A DNA stretch of 64,000 bases from Knufia peltigerae (Eukaryota; Ascomycota; Eurotiomycetes; Chaetothyriales; Trichomeriaceae). Shown here piece after piece: positions 33,954 through 44,953 of the stretch. Each line of letters begins with the position of its first letter. Within the stretch, counting starts at the first letter, position 1. A program made the translations under genes and the position numbers. The stretch spans positions 344,942 to 408,941 of the forward strand of contig JAPDRN010000016.1 of the NCBI GenBank assembly GCA_030247855.1, given 5' to 3'. Under the pieces are notes generated by a model that was not told the DNA's origin, did no database searches, and saw only the letters and a program-made list of their open reading frames with translations.

Positions 33954-35756
33954 TCAGGGTGGAGATCGAGATTTGCTAGTCCTATCGGTCGGACTGCTGC
34001 TCGAAGCAGACCTTGAACCAAAGTCAACACTGCCGCCAATGAGGTGCGCTAGTCTTTCCAATCTTGGCCGTTGAATGGGCTCGTAGTAGAAGAATCTCTG
34101 ATGAAATTGCCTCAAGACATCTGCCGTCTCGACGTCCGGATTGCGCTCGCGATATCTTCGAATGTTCTCCACCATGCCGACTTCAAAGAGCTGGTCCAGA
34201 TACCATTTTTCCTCGTGACCATCGAGGCGCGCAGCCTGGGCACCGATAGCGAGCACCCACATTTTAACTTCAAATAAGCCCCTCCATTTATGCGTGGGCC
34301 ATTTGGCCGCCTGTAAAGCGCGCATTAGTCTTGGAGCATTGAGATCTGCTATTCTCATCACTCCAAGCGGCACTACCATGGCAGTTACAACCCAGATGAA
34401 CAGGGCAGTGCGAATAGCTTCGTGGACCATATCCGTGTATTGTGTGGCCAGGATTCGGTAGCGGACGGCGGAATTGCGCCACAGCAGCCATCTTGCGGCA
34501 TGCTTGGCTGCCAGTGGTGATGTACCCGTGCGAGCATACCGCAGCACCCAGGCACATTCGACAACCTCGAGAAGGACCTCGGCGAGGTCGGAGGGAAGGT
34601 AGCCATCAGCCAATATACCCCGAAAGGCAGGCGCTATTGTGCTTAGATCTTGTGGTGCCTCCAGGAGCATCTCCGGAGGCGTGACCGTAAAGTAGGGACC
34701 TGGGTCGTATTCACAGGGCAGTTCACAGGGTTCCATAAGACAGGCAGAAACGTTGCCATCCCCGATAATGAAGGACTCCCTGATGGACTGATCAGGAACA
34801 TGAGCCAGTCCGCCCCAGGAATTGAACAAATCTTTTGCAGCGCGCATGTGTATCCGGGCCGCTTGCCAATTTTGTCGGTACGCTTCGCCCGCATAGAGGT
34901 GGAAGATGATCAATAGTAGCTGATGTTTCGAAGCCGAGCTGAGCGAGCTGAACCGCTTCCTTACCGCAACTAGGGCGTTGCCCATGAATCTGTCGGTTTG
35001 TTGGCCTGGAATGAGATCAACATTTTCGATCCTGGCCGCCATACAGGCCAATATCGCATTCATTTCCACTTCATTCTGCATGGCTCGTTGTATGATGGCA
35101 CTGGAAGTGCTCTGGTGAGTATATTGCCCCTTGAGAGTCCAGCTCTCCGCATGCCAGACACTGGGATGGAACTTGTCACAGAAATAACGACAGAGCTCTG
35201 CAACATGTGGATCCATCTTGACAACCGAGTGGCCAAAAGGATCAATAGAAGTCGACGTGACTTGGCTGATGTCCCGAGGAGAGTTCAGAGCGCTGGAAGG
35301 GTTTAGTAGCAGGATGGTCTTGTCCATGTTCTTACGGGACTTGACAGTCGATGGTGATTGACCACGATCAGAGCGCTGGGTGAATTGCACCTTCGGCCGT
35401 GCCTTGCTGGAAGCTGTGATGCGAGCAGCTTTGGATTTGGGGCCAGAACGGGAGGACAGCGATTTCGGGATCTTAACCCCGCTTTGAGAAGACTCATCAT
35501 CTGGAAGAGAGGAGGCAGCAGAGGTCGCCGTTGTGCTGCCTGAAACAAGATCAAGCTCATCATCAGTATCACCTTTCTTGTCTGGTTTGGTAGAGCGCCG
35601 GCCCTGAGTGCCGGCGCGGCCTTTGTTATGGGCGGATCGTTTATGTCGGCGACCCCGTTGGACATAGGAATTGATGGCCGTTTGTTCTACGGCATTACTG
35701 CGCGTAAGGGACGCGCTGCCCGCATCTTTGTTGACAAAGAGGAACTGCGGTGCCAT
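33954..35756 (-). CDS. Fungal-specific transcription-factor-like protein lacking a DNA-binding domain
   Basis: A 600-residue single-exon protein. The N-terminus FLFVNKDAGSASLTRSNAV..INSYVQRGRRHKR matches the conserved opening block of a widespread group of fungal proteins that carry a fungal-specific TF domain but no Zn2Cys6 cluster. A basic Ser/Lys-rich linker follows. From about residue 170 there is a helical domain (PHVAELCRYFCDKFHPSVW.. NAILACMAARIENVD.. LLIIFHLYAGEAYRQNWQAARIHMRAAKDLFNSWGG), typical of this family. The frame extends to 35762 with a TTG, and the first ATG is 35756. No cysteine cluster is present at either end. The role is inferred as a nuclear regulator or a partner of other factors. 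Confidence 0.8.
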   Translation of the reverse strand: MAPQFLFVNKDAGSASLTRSNAVEQTAINSYVQRGRRHKRSAHNKGRAGTQGRRSTKPDKKGDTDDELDLVSGSTTATSAASSLPDDESSQSGVKIPKSLSSRSGPKSKAARITASSKARPKVQFTQRSDRGQSPSTVKSRKNMDKTILLLNPSSALNSPRDISQVTSTSIDPFGHSVVKMDPHVAELCRYFCDKFHPSVWHAESWTLKGQYTHQSTSSAIIQRAMQNEVEMNAILACMAARIENVDLIPGQQTDRFMGNALVAVRKRFSSLSSASKHQLLLIIFHLYAGEAYRQNWQAARIHMRAAKDLFNSWGGLAHVPDQSIRESFIIGDGNVSACLMEPCELPCEYDPGPYFTVTPPEMLLEAPQDLSTIAPAFRGILADGYLPSDLAEVLLEVVECAWVLRYARTGTSPLAAKHAARWLLWRNSAVRYRILATQYTDMVHEAIRTALFIWVVTAMVVPLGVMRIADLNAPRLMRALQAAKWPTHKWRGLFEVKMWVLAIGAQAARLDGHEEKWYLDQLFEVGMVENIRRYRERNPDVETADVLRQFHQRFFYYEPIQRPRLERLAHLIGGSVDFGSRSASSSSPTDRTSKSRSPP

Positions 35757-36527
35757 GATCAAGGATCGAGATGTCGTCCACGAATGGTCTCATCATTAAT
35801 CTTTGACGTCGACATGACCAAAAAAGTAGCCGGAGAGTGAGACGTAAGATCAACCGGCCTCTGCTGAGATGTCCACACAGTCCTCTGGGCTTTACAGTAG
35901 TTCAACCTCGGCCATTACACGAAGACCAGCAGCACCAGTAGAATGGGTGGTGACAACGATGGCGTCTTGACGGGTGGAGGACAAAACGAGGCGTTGAAAC
36001 AGAATCTGGGGATTGACAAGTGTGGAAAAAAAGACGAACCATTCGATGGTCTTTGGGTGGTCGAGAAGAGAAAAAATACGAGGTGGCAGATTCTAGCCTC
36101 GGTAAGCACCGGACAATCAACGCCCCCGGCATCATTACTTCCGGAGGTACCCAGTATGTCGTACACCTGCTCGTATCCGTCCTCCGTACCACTTATTACT
36201 TTACCTACGGACGGAGTACATATTGTAGTAGTGTAGACGCGGCAGGGGGCCTTAAAAGTTCCTCGAAACGGTGTAGTGAGGGCCCCCTCGCATGTGGGAG
36301 AGTCATGACTCGGTACGGACACTCGGTACCAAATGACTGAGTACCTCATGCAATAGCTGGATATGGCGGATGGATGGTCTTACAACATACACGGAGCACA
36401 GACTGGGACAATGTGGTCAATCGCGTGCTTGCTAAATTTCTTCCATAAGGGAAGTTATAATGAGTGATCAGACGTAGGTTCTCTCACATCGCCTGTATAC
36501 CGAGGGAGACTACAATACTCATCCTCT
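35757..36527. other. Intergenic region
   Basis: Upstream of the regulator gene and 3' of Mad1. It contains ACGGAGTAC-type motifs at 36182 and 36211. No gene is recognised. Confidence 0.5.
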
Positions 36528-38978
36528 TCAAGACCCATCTAGCTTCCCGCTATTGTTGGTGAACTTCTCGTAGAATTCCAGAGTCATGGCTGCAAGGAAA
36601 CAGGGAATCTGCTTCTTCTCCTTGACCCAAAAGTTCACCAGATCTCTAATTTCCTCGCCGAAAGCACCGTCGGGACCTCCACTGATCTTCATGGTACCAT
36701 TGTCTCCATCGAAGACGATGTAATGCTCGTCATCTTCTTCATCGCTGTCCTCGTCGGCAGCGTGGGTTCTGCCATAGTACATGCTCGATACTTTTGCTTT
36801 GCCATTGGGGAGGAAATTCACCTTGTAGCCCAGCACACTAGCAATCACATCGCGGAACTCGGCGGCTTTCTGCGTCCAGATCTCGCGTTGGCGTCTCATG
36901 CGCTTCTCCTTCTCCGCGACAACCATCTCCATGTCTTTAAGATCGAGTTTAAGGGCGTCCACGGTGCTGACAGGAACAACCTTCATGCCCTGCAGGTCTT
37001 CGCCACGCAATTGCGCCAGCAAACCAGCATTCTCTTCTTTCAGCGTCCGTAAAGTGGTCATTTTGATCGTTTCAGCCTGTGCCGTAGGATTATCCCGGAG
37101 CTCCAGTATGCGAGTCTTGGAACTATCCCGTAAGGCCTTTAGTTGTCCTTTGGTGGCTTGCAGGTCCGTGGCTAACATCTGAGATTGTTGGGCCGTCTTC
37201 TGCAATGCAATCTGTAGATTCTTATTCTTACGTAGAAGGGCCCCGAGTTGCGCATTACTTTCGCCGTCCGGCTCCTGCGATTCAGCGGATCGTTTGGTCC
37301 CTCGAAGCTCCTCCGTCTTGGAGGCTGTTGGAGGCGTGGTCTCAAGTTTCGACAGTTCACTGTGCAAACTCTGCACCTCAGCCTTGTATTGATCGACGAG
37401 AGTTTCTAGCTGTTTGATTTGCTCTGACCGTTGCGCGTCAAAGTTCTGGTTGTCCATCAACATTGTTTCCTCGGTATCGAATGTCTTCAGCTGGGCGCGT
37501 AGATACTCGACTTCTTTGACCGCAAGCACTCGTTGACGATCGAGTCGCTTGTATGCTCTGTTGTCACTGGCAGGCTCAGTCTGTGCAGCTTGTGCAGCTT
37601 TGGCTTTGTCCACCTCGGTTCTTAAGGATGCTTTATCGGCTTCCAGCGCCTTGATGATTTCGTCCTTCTCGGTCAAATCGCTCTCGATATTCCCTAACCT
37701 GTCCATTACTGATGCATATTCGATTCGTTGTTGAATAAGAGCCTTGACAACAGCCTCAGGAGACTCGAATTCGTTTTCACCATCGCGTTCCAACAGGCTC
37801 GTCCACGTCCTCTTCTCATCTTCCAGAATTTCTTTCTGTATTTGGGCTTCGCTTAGTTGTCGCTCAACGTCTTTCAGGACCTGGATTTCAATTTCCAGAC
37901 CATGTTTCTGCTCTTCGACCACTTGAACACTTCGCTGTGTTTCGCGCAATCGCCGCAGTTCGCCCAGTTGTTCTCTATTCGTCTGTTCAAGCTTGCGTAT
38001 ATGAGCAACTTGGTCGGATAGTTGATTTTGCAGAACAGTCAGTGCTTCACTATCCGAGGAGTGCGATTTGAGCGAAGAAACTTCAGCTTCAAGACTTTGC
38101 ACTTGCGCATCCCGTTCGAACAACCTCGCTTGCGATGCGTCAAATTGCCCAGACAACTCTTCCAGCTCTTGTTTCACACTGTCTACAGTCTCTTGGAGCG
38201 CGACACGTTTGGCTTCCACGTCATCCAGCTGATGTCTGTAATGTCTTTCTTCATCGGCGAGCCGTGCTTGGGCGTCCTCGGCATCCTCTTTGTGTGACGA
38301 AGCTTGGTCTTGTAGATCTCGGAGCTTTCGCTCTAATGTGGTCTTTTCGTTCGCCCATTGATCTCGCGCTTCTCGCAATTCTCGGGCAACAGCTTCTTGC
38401 CGCTGAATTGCTTTTTGTGCAGCACCTTCCGCAGCCTGGGATTGTCAGTCCGACATGCCTGTTAACATAAATGCCTATGTACCTGATATTTTTTGAAGTC
38501 CGCCTCCGCCCTTGCCTGCTGCTCGCGAAGTTCTTTATCATGCTGCAGAGCCAACAATCCGCGTTCTTGGTTGAGATTCTTGAGTTCGTATTCTAGGGCA
38601 TTGATCTTGGCTCGCAGGTTTTCATCGTGGCTATGGTCTGTATGGAAATCATCAGAATTGAGTTCATTCTGAAAGGTCATTCTCCTTGCTGACCTTGCCT
38701 CGTAACGGACGACTGCCGCAGTCTAGAGTGTCGCAGAGGTGGTAGAGGATTGTCAGAGGCGCCGCCTGAGATAAAATCATAAGTCGGTTGCGTGCTGCTC
38801 GCCCTGTGCCCAGTCTAACTTTGATTAGCGATTCACATTCACTATTGTTCTCGACGAGGCTTACCGCAGATGTTGGACGTGGGAGCGATGATTGACCTCC
38901 AGAAACGCTCGGTCGCCGACCCGAGACAGAGGTCCTCGATGTCGACAATCGCAGTCGCTTCGATGCCGGTGAACTCAT
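36528..38978 (-). CDS. mad1: Spindle assembly checkpoint protein Mad1
   Basis: A coiled-coil protein that anchors Mad2 at unattached kinetochores and nuclear pores, 756 residues. My exon model is 38978-38843, 38765-38694, 38637-38483 and 38435-36528. The third and fourth exons are firm (MAD1-like block DENLRAKINALEYELKNLNQERGLLAL through AEADFKKYQ|AAEGAAQ). The first two joins are the best in-phase choice, giving ASDNPLPPLRHSRLRQSSVTRQDHSHDENLRAK. Most of the chain is heptad coiled coil. The C-terminus carries the conserved globular domain: VLGYKVNFLPNGKAKVSSMYYG, HYIVFDGDNGTMKISGGPDG, then IPCFLAAMTLEFYEKFT. The first intron donor (GTGAAT) is weak and should be confirmed. Confidence 0.9.
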
Positions 38979-39459
38979 TGTCGCAGCGCGAACTCTTTCG
39001 CGTCCTCAAATCTAAACGACCATGAGAATCTGCCCACCCTCCTTTCTGGCGCGGGTGTGTTGGGTGTGTTTACCTGAATGTTTACCGAGAATCCGAAAGC
39101 ACGCCGCTTTAATTGCAGCGATTCGTCGACTTCAGTCTCTCCAACCCTTCTCAGCACCTTAGATGTACAATACTTCGCTTCTTTATTATCTTATATTTGC
39201 TTTTTACTCTGTTAGGTTGATCTAATAGAGAGAAATCGATGTTTCTACTATTTCCAGAATGCCATTCCCGGTACTGTTGCACCTAGTCGGGCTCGATTAT
39301 TTTATCCTGTAAAAGATTGCGCTCAAACCGATGTTCATTCAGGGCATTCAATAACAATCCCATCTCCCACGATCATTGAACTTGCTGGACGCCGGGCTCA
39401 CATGTTCTACAAACATCCTCGACGCCGATACCCATGTCTATTGAGGATTCATGCTTTCA
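38979..39459. other. Mad1 promoter and 3' flank of the membrane-protein gene
   Basis: No gene is recognised in these 480 bases. A/T-rich near 39180-39310. Confidence 0.5.
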
Positions 39460-40095
39460 TCAGGCCTCGAAATTAGACCTCCTGTCTCCATGGCTTGGTC
39501 CCTGTTCTTCAGTCGCCCCGTAACCTGTACCTTCATACCCAGTATCGACTTTATCGTATCCGCTCTCGAAATTTCGTTCGGTGAGTTTAGATCCTTCGGT
39601 ATTGAAATTCTCCGTTTCTCCCATATCCGCATTAAACACGTCCTCTTTCTCACGCTTGGGTCGTTTGTCATTTGCGTCGACTCCTCTGCTTACAACGTTG
39701 TATGCCCTTCTCCTTCTATATCTTCTCCAGCACAGACAACCGCCTATCAAAGCCGCCAGAAGTACCAGTGCGCTGCCCACGGCGATAATGATGATGTACT
39801 TCGTGGCGAGGCCGTGGCTGCTTGACTTGGTGCCGTCGTCATCAGTGCTCAGACCAGCCTGGGCCAGTTTAGTCGCCATGTGAGTGATCTTCTCAGAATG
39901 AATAGTCGAGGTCGTTGTGCCTGTGTTGACCAATGCACCTTCGCTGTCGTCTACTACTCCCGCCTGTGCCAGTTTGCCGACGGCGTGAGTGATCTTTCCG
40001 TTCTTCATGGTGGCCGTTGCGGTATTGCCCGCGGTCGACGTTGCACCTCGTGCTTGTTTCAAACCCCTCACCAGCCGATCAGGAATGTAGTCCAT
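39460..40095 (-). CDS. Single-pass membrane protein with a duplicated motif
   Basis: A 211-residue protein from the ATG at 40095; the frame runs further upstream, but the stretch above does not look coding. The N-terminal part (about 99 residues, Thr/Ser/Ala-rich) contains the motif KITHAVGKLAQAG at residues 34-46 and KITHMATKLAQAG at 69-81, 35 residues apart. A membrane segment spans residues 100-122 (IIIIAVGSALVLLAALIGGCLC), followed by the basic anchor WRRYRRRR and an acidic, Tyr/Gly-rich tail. The shape is that of a fungal cell-surface or sensor-like protein. There is no signal peptide, and positive charge after the helix favours a cytosolic C-terminus. The family is not recognised. Confidence 0.72.
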   Translation of the reverse strand: MDYIPDRLVRGLKQARGATSTAGNTATATMKNGKITHAVGKLAQAGVVDDSEGALVNTGTTTSTIHSEKITHMATKLAQAGLSTDDDGTKSSSHGLATKYIIIIAVGSALVLLAALIGGCLCWRRYRRRRAYNVVSRGVDANDKRPKREKEDVFNADMGETENFNTEGSKLTERNFESGYDKVDTGYEGTGYGATEEQGPSHGDRRSNFEA

Positions 40096-40939
40096 TTTCA
40101 GGTATCGTGGGCGAAGTACTAGATAGGTATATAAAGAGCGGTTTGCGGTCGCGGACGGTAAACAATGCAAGGATTGAATGTGAGCAACAAGGAATGAATA
40201 GAACAACTTACGCATCAAAAGACGCAGAAAGAAACTGAATAGCTCATGTTGAGGAGGAAAATGGCTGCTATTGTACTCCGTGAGTAGTTCGCAGCGCGGC
40301 TGAAAGCTCAAAGGAGGTGGAACGAGGGGACCGAAGCATGGAACGTGGCGCTGGTCAGCATAAGCACTTAGCGCAAGAGGCTTCGCCATACTCCGATTGC
40401 TCGAAACCTTTGGTGTACAGGGTCATGTAAGCAGGATGTGCCTGATATAGCATCAAAGGCAGGTTGACACGAAGCCAGATTGGATACTCCGGCGCTCGTT
40501 TGAAGTTTGGACCCCTGGACACTCTCGGTCTCCGCCACTGTCCTCATGCTTTTCGTGTAACCAAGCTTTCAGCAAGCTTTGTGATCCTTCGGGCTTAGAT
40601 CTTACCCCAGCAGCAATAGGCCTTTGGGGTTACTTTTAGTAGCTCGTCTCTCAGCTGCGGACGTTCTATTGGAGTTTCGAATCTATGCATGCATGTTGGT
40701 TCATTCAATTCGAGGCAGGGATAAATGGGCGAACAAACAGTTCGTTGTCTCGAGCCCTCTAGAGGTTGACGCTTATCTAAGTGACGGAGATCATGACTCG
40801 GAATGCAGGCTGTCACGTGGTAGTACTGAGTCGCTCCTCCAGAAATAATTCCTAGTCGGTGCTACGTATCGTGGCAGGCTGATGGCTTAGAGGTTCTCGT
40901 CAGTGAAGCCTTAGATACACTATTCAGAGGGCCGATGAG
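40096..40939. other. Shared divergent promoter region
   Basis: Lies between the minus-strand membrane protein and the plus-strand two-helix protein. It holds a CACGTG E-box at 40814 and a TACTCCGT motif at 40274. No gene is recognised. Confidence 0.5.
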
Positions 40940-42031
40940 ATGGCTCGTGCGGCTGGGAAACGAAGCGGAAAGTCCAAGGCTACGACAACCCCTATAACGA
41001 AGCCTCAGACACAAAGCACCGCTGTACCTCCCACGCCGTTCGAACATGTCCCGGCCTCTTTGCAACCCTTTCTTTCCACCCTACCGACCGATCACATATA
41101 TCTCGTACATCTCGATCATACACCCACGAGCCTGAAGAAGCGAGTCTTCTTGGTACCCATCCTCCTCAATCTGCTTATTACCGTCGGTCTCTGCATCCGA
41201 GCCTACTATGCCACACCCGCCTACCTTGAACAGATCATTACAATATTTGGATATGACACTGCCTATAAGGTGGATACAAAGAAGGCAAGCACTGGAGAGC
41301 TCCTGACCACAATTGCTTCGAGGACATTTTTGTTGATGGTCGATTACACCATCTTCGCTCTCATCGGTAGCTGGCCCAAGCAGTTCGTATTCGGAAGCAG
41401 ATGGTCGCGATACACAGGGCCATGGACATGGAGAAGGACAATCGGTTTCCAGGATACGGAGATCATTGTGAGGTGTGGCCGGAAATGGGATACGCCCCTG
41501 GTCACGAGTGACATGCCGGAGCAGACCAAGACCTGGATGGTCGATGAAGAGTTGACCATCAAGGTGAAGGTGGAAGCGGCAATGCGACCTGACTATGTAG
41601 CGAAGACTGGCTCTTTGCTTCTAGACAAAGACTGGGATCTTGACTACAAGGCCATGGTAGATGCCCACGGTCTGGCTCAGGATGGCACAATACAGATGAT
41701 GGATTTGAACAATCTGGCATTGGTATACTATCAGAAGCAGTGGCTGATGTGGCGTGTCTATGAGCAACCAAACATTACTCCCGAGGAAACGGAGCAAGAC
41801 AGTGTCGTGGAAAGGTTCAGGCAGAAACTTGCAGACCATGGAGCAGCAAACGTCTTTTTTCGTTGGATTGAGATTGTCCAATTCGAGACTTCTCAGCCAG
41901 GGGGGTTTACGCAAGGACGACAAGCTGATGCTCTTCGGGAACTGAAGCAACTGTTAGCAAAAAGGGGAGTTGATTACGGCCAGTTCTGGGATGATATTGG
42001 CGGCGAGGCTGGCTTGCCTGGATTTGTGTAG
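40940..42031 (+). CDS. Conserved fungal membrane protein of unknown function
   Basis: A 363-residue single-exon protein. The N-terminal 45 residues are Lys/Thr/Pro-rich and disordered. A hydrophobic segment at about residues 68-88 (VFLVPILLNLLITVGLCIRAYY) and a second near 124-145 (TFLLMVDYTIFALIGSW) are probable membrane helices. The larger C-terminal region (from WSRYTGPWTWRRTIGFQDTEIIVR) is soluble, with many Trp and acidic residues. I do not recognise a catalytic motif. It is likely an endomembrane protein. It is co-directional with the homoserine dehydrogenase gene 243 bp downstream. Confidence 0.8.
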   Translation: MARAAGKRSGKSKATTTPITKPQTQSTAVPPTPFEHVPASLQPFLSTLPTDHIYLVHLDHTPTSLKKRVFLVPILLNLLITVGLCIRAYYATPAYLEQIITIFGYDTAYKVDTKKASTGELLTTIASRTFLLMVDYTIFALIGSWPKQFVFGSRWSRYTGPWTWRRTIGFQDTEIIVRCGRKWDTPLVTSDMPEQTKTWMVDEELTIKVKVEAAMRPDYVAKTGSLLLDKDWDLDYKAMVDAHGLAQDGTIQMMDLNNLALVYYQKQWLMWRVYEQPNITPEETEQDSVVERFRQKLADHGAANVFFRWIEIVQFETSQPGGFTQGRQADALRELKQLLAKRGVDYGQFWDDIGGEAGLPGFV

Positions 42032-42274
42032 ACGTAATGGCCTAAATGGCCCATATAACCCTGTGTGCTTCGAGCTACTTGCTGGCTGCTGTAATTTGGC
42101 CGCCTTCTCGGTCGGCAAGGCCAAGTCACAGCCTCGTTGCACTTCCCCTCATACTTTCTTGTTCCTGCATTGTCCCCGCGTTGTCCTGTCTTGCTCACAC
42201 AAAAAGTTTCGACTCCCGTTGCTTGTACAATCGCTCGTCCTGCGCACTCCTGGCTGTCTTCGTATTCAGTAACC

Positions 42275-43348
42275 ATGTCGAACCTCTACCTCGCTGTTAT
42301 TGGTGTTGGCGGCGTTGGTACAGCTTTTCTATCTCAACTAGCCAGCCTTGCGCCATCGATGCGCCCTACGCTGATCTTCATTTCACGTTCTTCAAGACAA
42401 CTATACACCAATGACTACAAGCCTATTTCTCCCTCAAACCTTCAGACCTCCTCTTCTAAGCTCTTGTCTCTCCCGGAGCTCACGACGTATCTTGCGGCCG
42501 CCCCAGGGAAGAGCATACTCGTCGACAACACGTCCAACCAGGACGTCGCAGCGGCGTATCCCAGTTTTCTACGCAAGGGTATCAGCGTGGTCACACCGAA
42601 CAAGAAGGCGTTCAGTTCTAGCTTGAGCCTGTGGAATGATATCTTCGATGCCGTCGATAAGAGCAATGGTAAAGCAATGGTCTACCATGAGAGCTCCGTG
42701 GGCGCTGGATTGCCTGTGATTTCGACGCTGAAGGATCTCGTTGCGACCGGAGATCAAGTTACCAAGATCGAGGGTGTTTTCAGTGGGACTATGAGTTTCC
42801 TTTTCAACAGCTTTGCACCGGTGGATGGCAGTGGAAAGGGTAAATGGTCCGAGATTGTGTCGCAGGCCAAAGACGCTGGATACACCGAGCCTGACCCGCG
42901 TGATGATCTCAACGGAATGGATGTTGCGAGAAAGCTTACGATCCTCGCGAGATTGGCGGGGTTAAAAGTGCAAGGCCCGGAGAACTTTTCTGTGCAGAGT
43001 CTGATCCCGAAAGAGCTCGAGACTGTGGGGAGCAGCGAAGAGTTCATGCAGAGGCTGCCAGAGTTTGATGGCGACATGGAAGCCTACAAGGACAACGCTG
43101 CGAAGCAAGGAAAGGTAGTCAGGTACGTGGGCAGTATCGACGTGGCAAAGGGGGAGGTCAAAGTCGGTCTCCAAATGGTGGATCGGGGTACGCCGATTGC
43201 AAGTCTCATGGGCAGCGATAATCTGATTTGCTTCTACACGAAGCGATATCCATGTCCCTTAGTGATCCAGGGTGCTGGTGCTGGTGGCGAGGTCACTGCA
43301 ATGGGTGTCACGGGGGATCTGATCAAGGTCGTTGAGAGATTGAGATAG
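42275..43348 (+). CDS. hom6: Homoserine dehydrogenase
   Basis: A 357-residue cytosolic enzyme that reduces aspartate-4-semialdehyde to homoserine with NAD(P)H, the branch point to threonine and methionine. The first ATG after CAACC at 42275 gives the expected length; the frame runs further upstream, but the extra residues are outside the fold. The Rossmann start LAVIGVGGVGTAFLSQL, VVTPNKKAF, AMVYHESSVGAGLPVISTL, and DPRDDLNGMDVARKLTILARLAG (the family signature) are all intact. The C-terminal segment LVIQGAGAGGEVTAMGVTGDLIK closes the substrate site. Confidence 0.96.
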   Translation: MSNLYLAVIGVGGVGTAFLSQLASLAPSMRPTLIFISRSSRQLYTNDYKPISPSNLQTSSSKLLSLPELTTYLAAAPGKSILVDNTSNQDVAAAYPSFLRKGISVVTPNKKAFSSSLSLWNDIFDAVDKSNGKAMVYHESSVGAGLPVISTLKDLVATGDQVTKIEGVFSGTMSFLFNSFAPVDGSGKGKWSEIVSQAKDAGYTEPDPRDDLNGMDVARKLTILARLAGLKVQGPENFSVQSLIPKELETVGSSEEFMQRLPEFDGDMEAYKDNAAKQGKVVRYVGSIDVAKGEVKVGLQMVDRGTPIASLMGSDNLICFYTKRYPCPLVIQGAGAGGEVTAMGVTGDLIKVVERLR

Positions 43349-43528
43349 AAATGAGGATGAACCGTGATGAAGCTAGGAATAAACGCTAGAGAAAATCCAT
43401 CAATTCCAAGACTTCGTCTACGTGTAGAAACGTTAAACTTGACATAGCACTATCATGAAACACCTGGAATTTAGATCGTCTGTTGCTTTTGCTCGTTCCC
43501 AGACAGCCGTCTGTGTGTGTGCCGGGTT

Positions 43529-44953
43529 TTAGCTGCGTAGATACTTCTTCACAGCCTCCCCCCACACAACGCCTCGTTTGTAGAAGTGCATTTCTGGAAC
43601 GCTGCCCTCCTTCAACCCGTCGATGGCATTGGCGAGGTCCTCCCCTCCGCCTTCGTCCTTGATCTGCTTGATCGGGTAGAGGTAGGTGTGAAAGGCGAAC
43701 ACTAGCGCCTTGGTGTTCGGGAGGCGATGCAGCGTCTGTCGCTCACACCTCACAAACGTCGTGTCCACATCGATCTCGTCGAGTTCTTCAACTTGATCGC
43801 CTTTGTGGGCGTGTGTCGTCCCTTTGCCCGCCGCGAAGAGTTCGGTGTTTGTGGTGATGGCCCAGTTGACGCGCCTGACGTACTTGCCGACCTCGAGCTT
43901 GGAGAAGAAGCGGTCCATGCTGCCCTCGAGCTTGGAGCTGTAGCCCGGCACGGGTGTGTGGATGGCGGCGAGTCGCTTGCCGATCTTCTCGGCCGGGTCG
44001 AAGCCGGACGGGCACACGGTCACGTACGCCTCAAGGACGTACTTTGGGTCGTCGCCGCCGCCCTCTTCGGGCAGGAGGAAGAGAAAGTCTTCGTCCACGG
44101 TCCGGCCGAGGATCGAGAGGTGCTGCTCCGTCTCCAGGTAATCCGACGGTTTGGCCGGCATCACCGAGCCCGTGACCTTGTTCTCGAGCATGTACTCCGG
44201 GCCCGAGCTGTACACCGTCTCGTGCAGCTTGAAGACCTGCGGGAAGCGTAATGGGAGGTACGTGCCCATCAGGAACCGGTACAGCTCGAAGACGGCGGGA
44301 CGGATGCGTACATCGTCGTTGACGTTGACGACGTGTTCGCCTTGCTCGTCGATAATGCGCCGTCGGTAGGCCATGCGCTCGGCGTACGTCTTGTCCATGA
44401 CCAGGAGCTCGGTCGGTTCGAGGTTTTCGAGGGCTGCGTCGTCAGACTCGGCTCAAAGTGTCGCGCAGCCTCATTAGCCTTTCTTTTCACTTTGCCCGAG
44501 TGGGACACAGGACAAAGAGAAGGAAAAAGGAGACAGTATAAGGAAACAAAGGGAGTAAAGGAAAAAAACTCACCCATCGTCAAGTGGTATTTCGGCTTGA
44601 AAGGTCGATATTGTATGGGCTCGGTCGTCTTCCAGTCAAAGTCGGGTTGTTCTTCGACGGGAGGAAAAGCATCAGCCTTGAGATACCGCTTGTCGTAGGT
44701 CGATTTCTTGATGGCGGCCTGTCCAACGTCGTGGTTTTCTTAGTCTTGGGCCGACGGAACTATAAAGCATACAACGAGAGAGATATACCTGCTTGACCCA
44801 GATCTGCCTCACTGCGACGTAGAGGAATACGATGAGAAGGATGATGTTCACGTAGTTGGCCTGTGTGAACAGCGAGGCGGCTTTGATGTCTTCCCACGAC
44901 CTCCAGTGCCATTTGAAGGACGGCTTCATGATGTGTGGTAGATGGTCGGGCAT
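43529..44953 (-). CDS. Membrane-anchored DUF3445 (HODM-type) protein
   Basis: A 410-residue protein in three exons: 44953-44789, 44718-44574 and 44451-43529 (phases 0 and 1, all closing). Residues 30-50 (ANYVNIILLIVFLYVAVRQIWV) form an N-terminal membrane anchor. The rest is the DUF3445 domain of the heme-dependent oxidative N-demethylase alpha-subunit family. It starts PFKPKYHLTMAES, has LVMDKTYAERMAYRRRIIDEQGEHV, and ends with FVRCERQTLHRLPNTKALVFAFHTYLYPI. Bacterial members bind a PAS-like heme, but fungal homologues are of unknown reaction. It is divergent from atg11. Confidence 0.85.
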
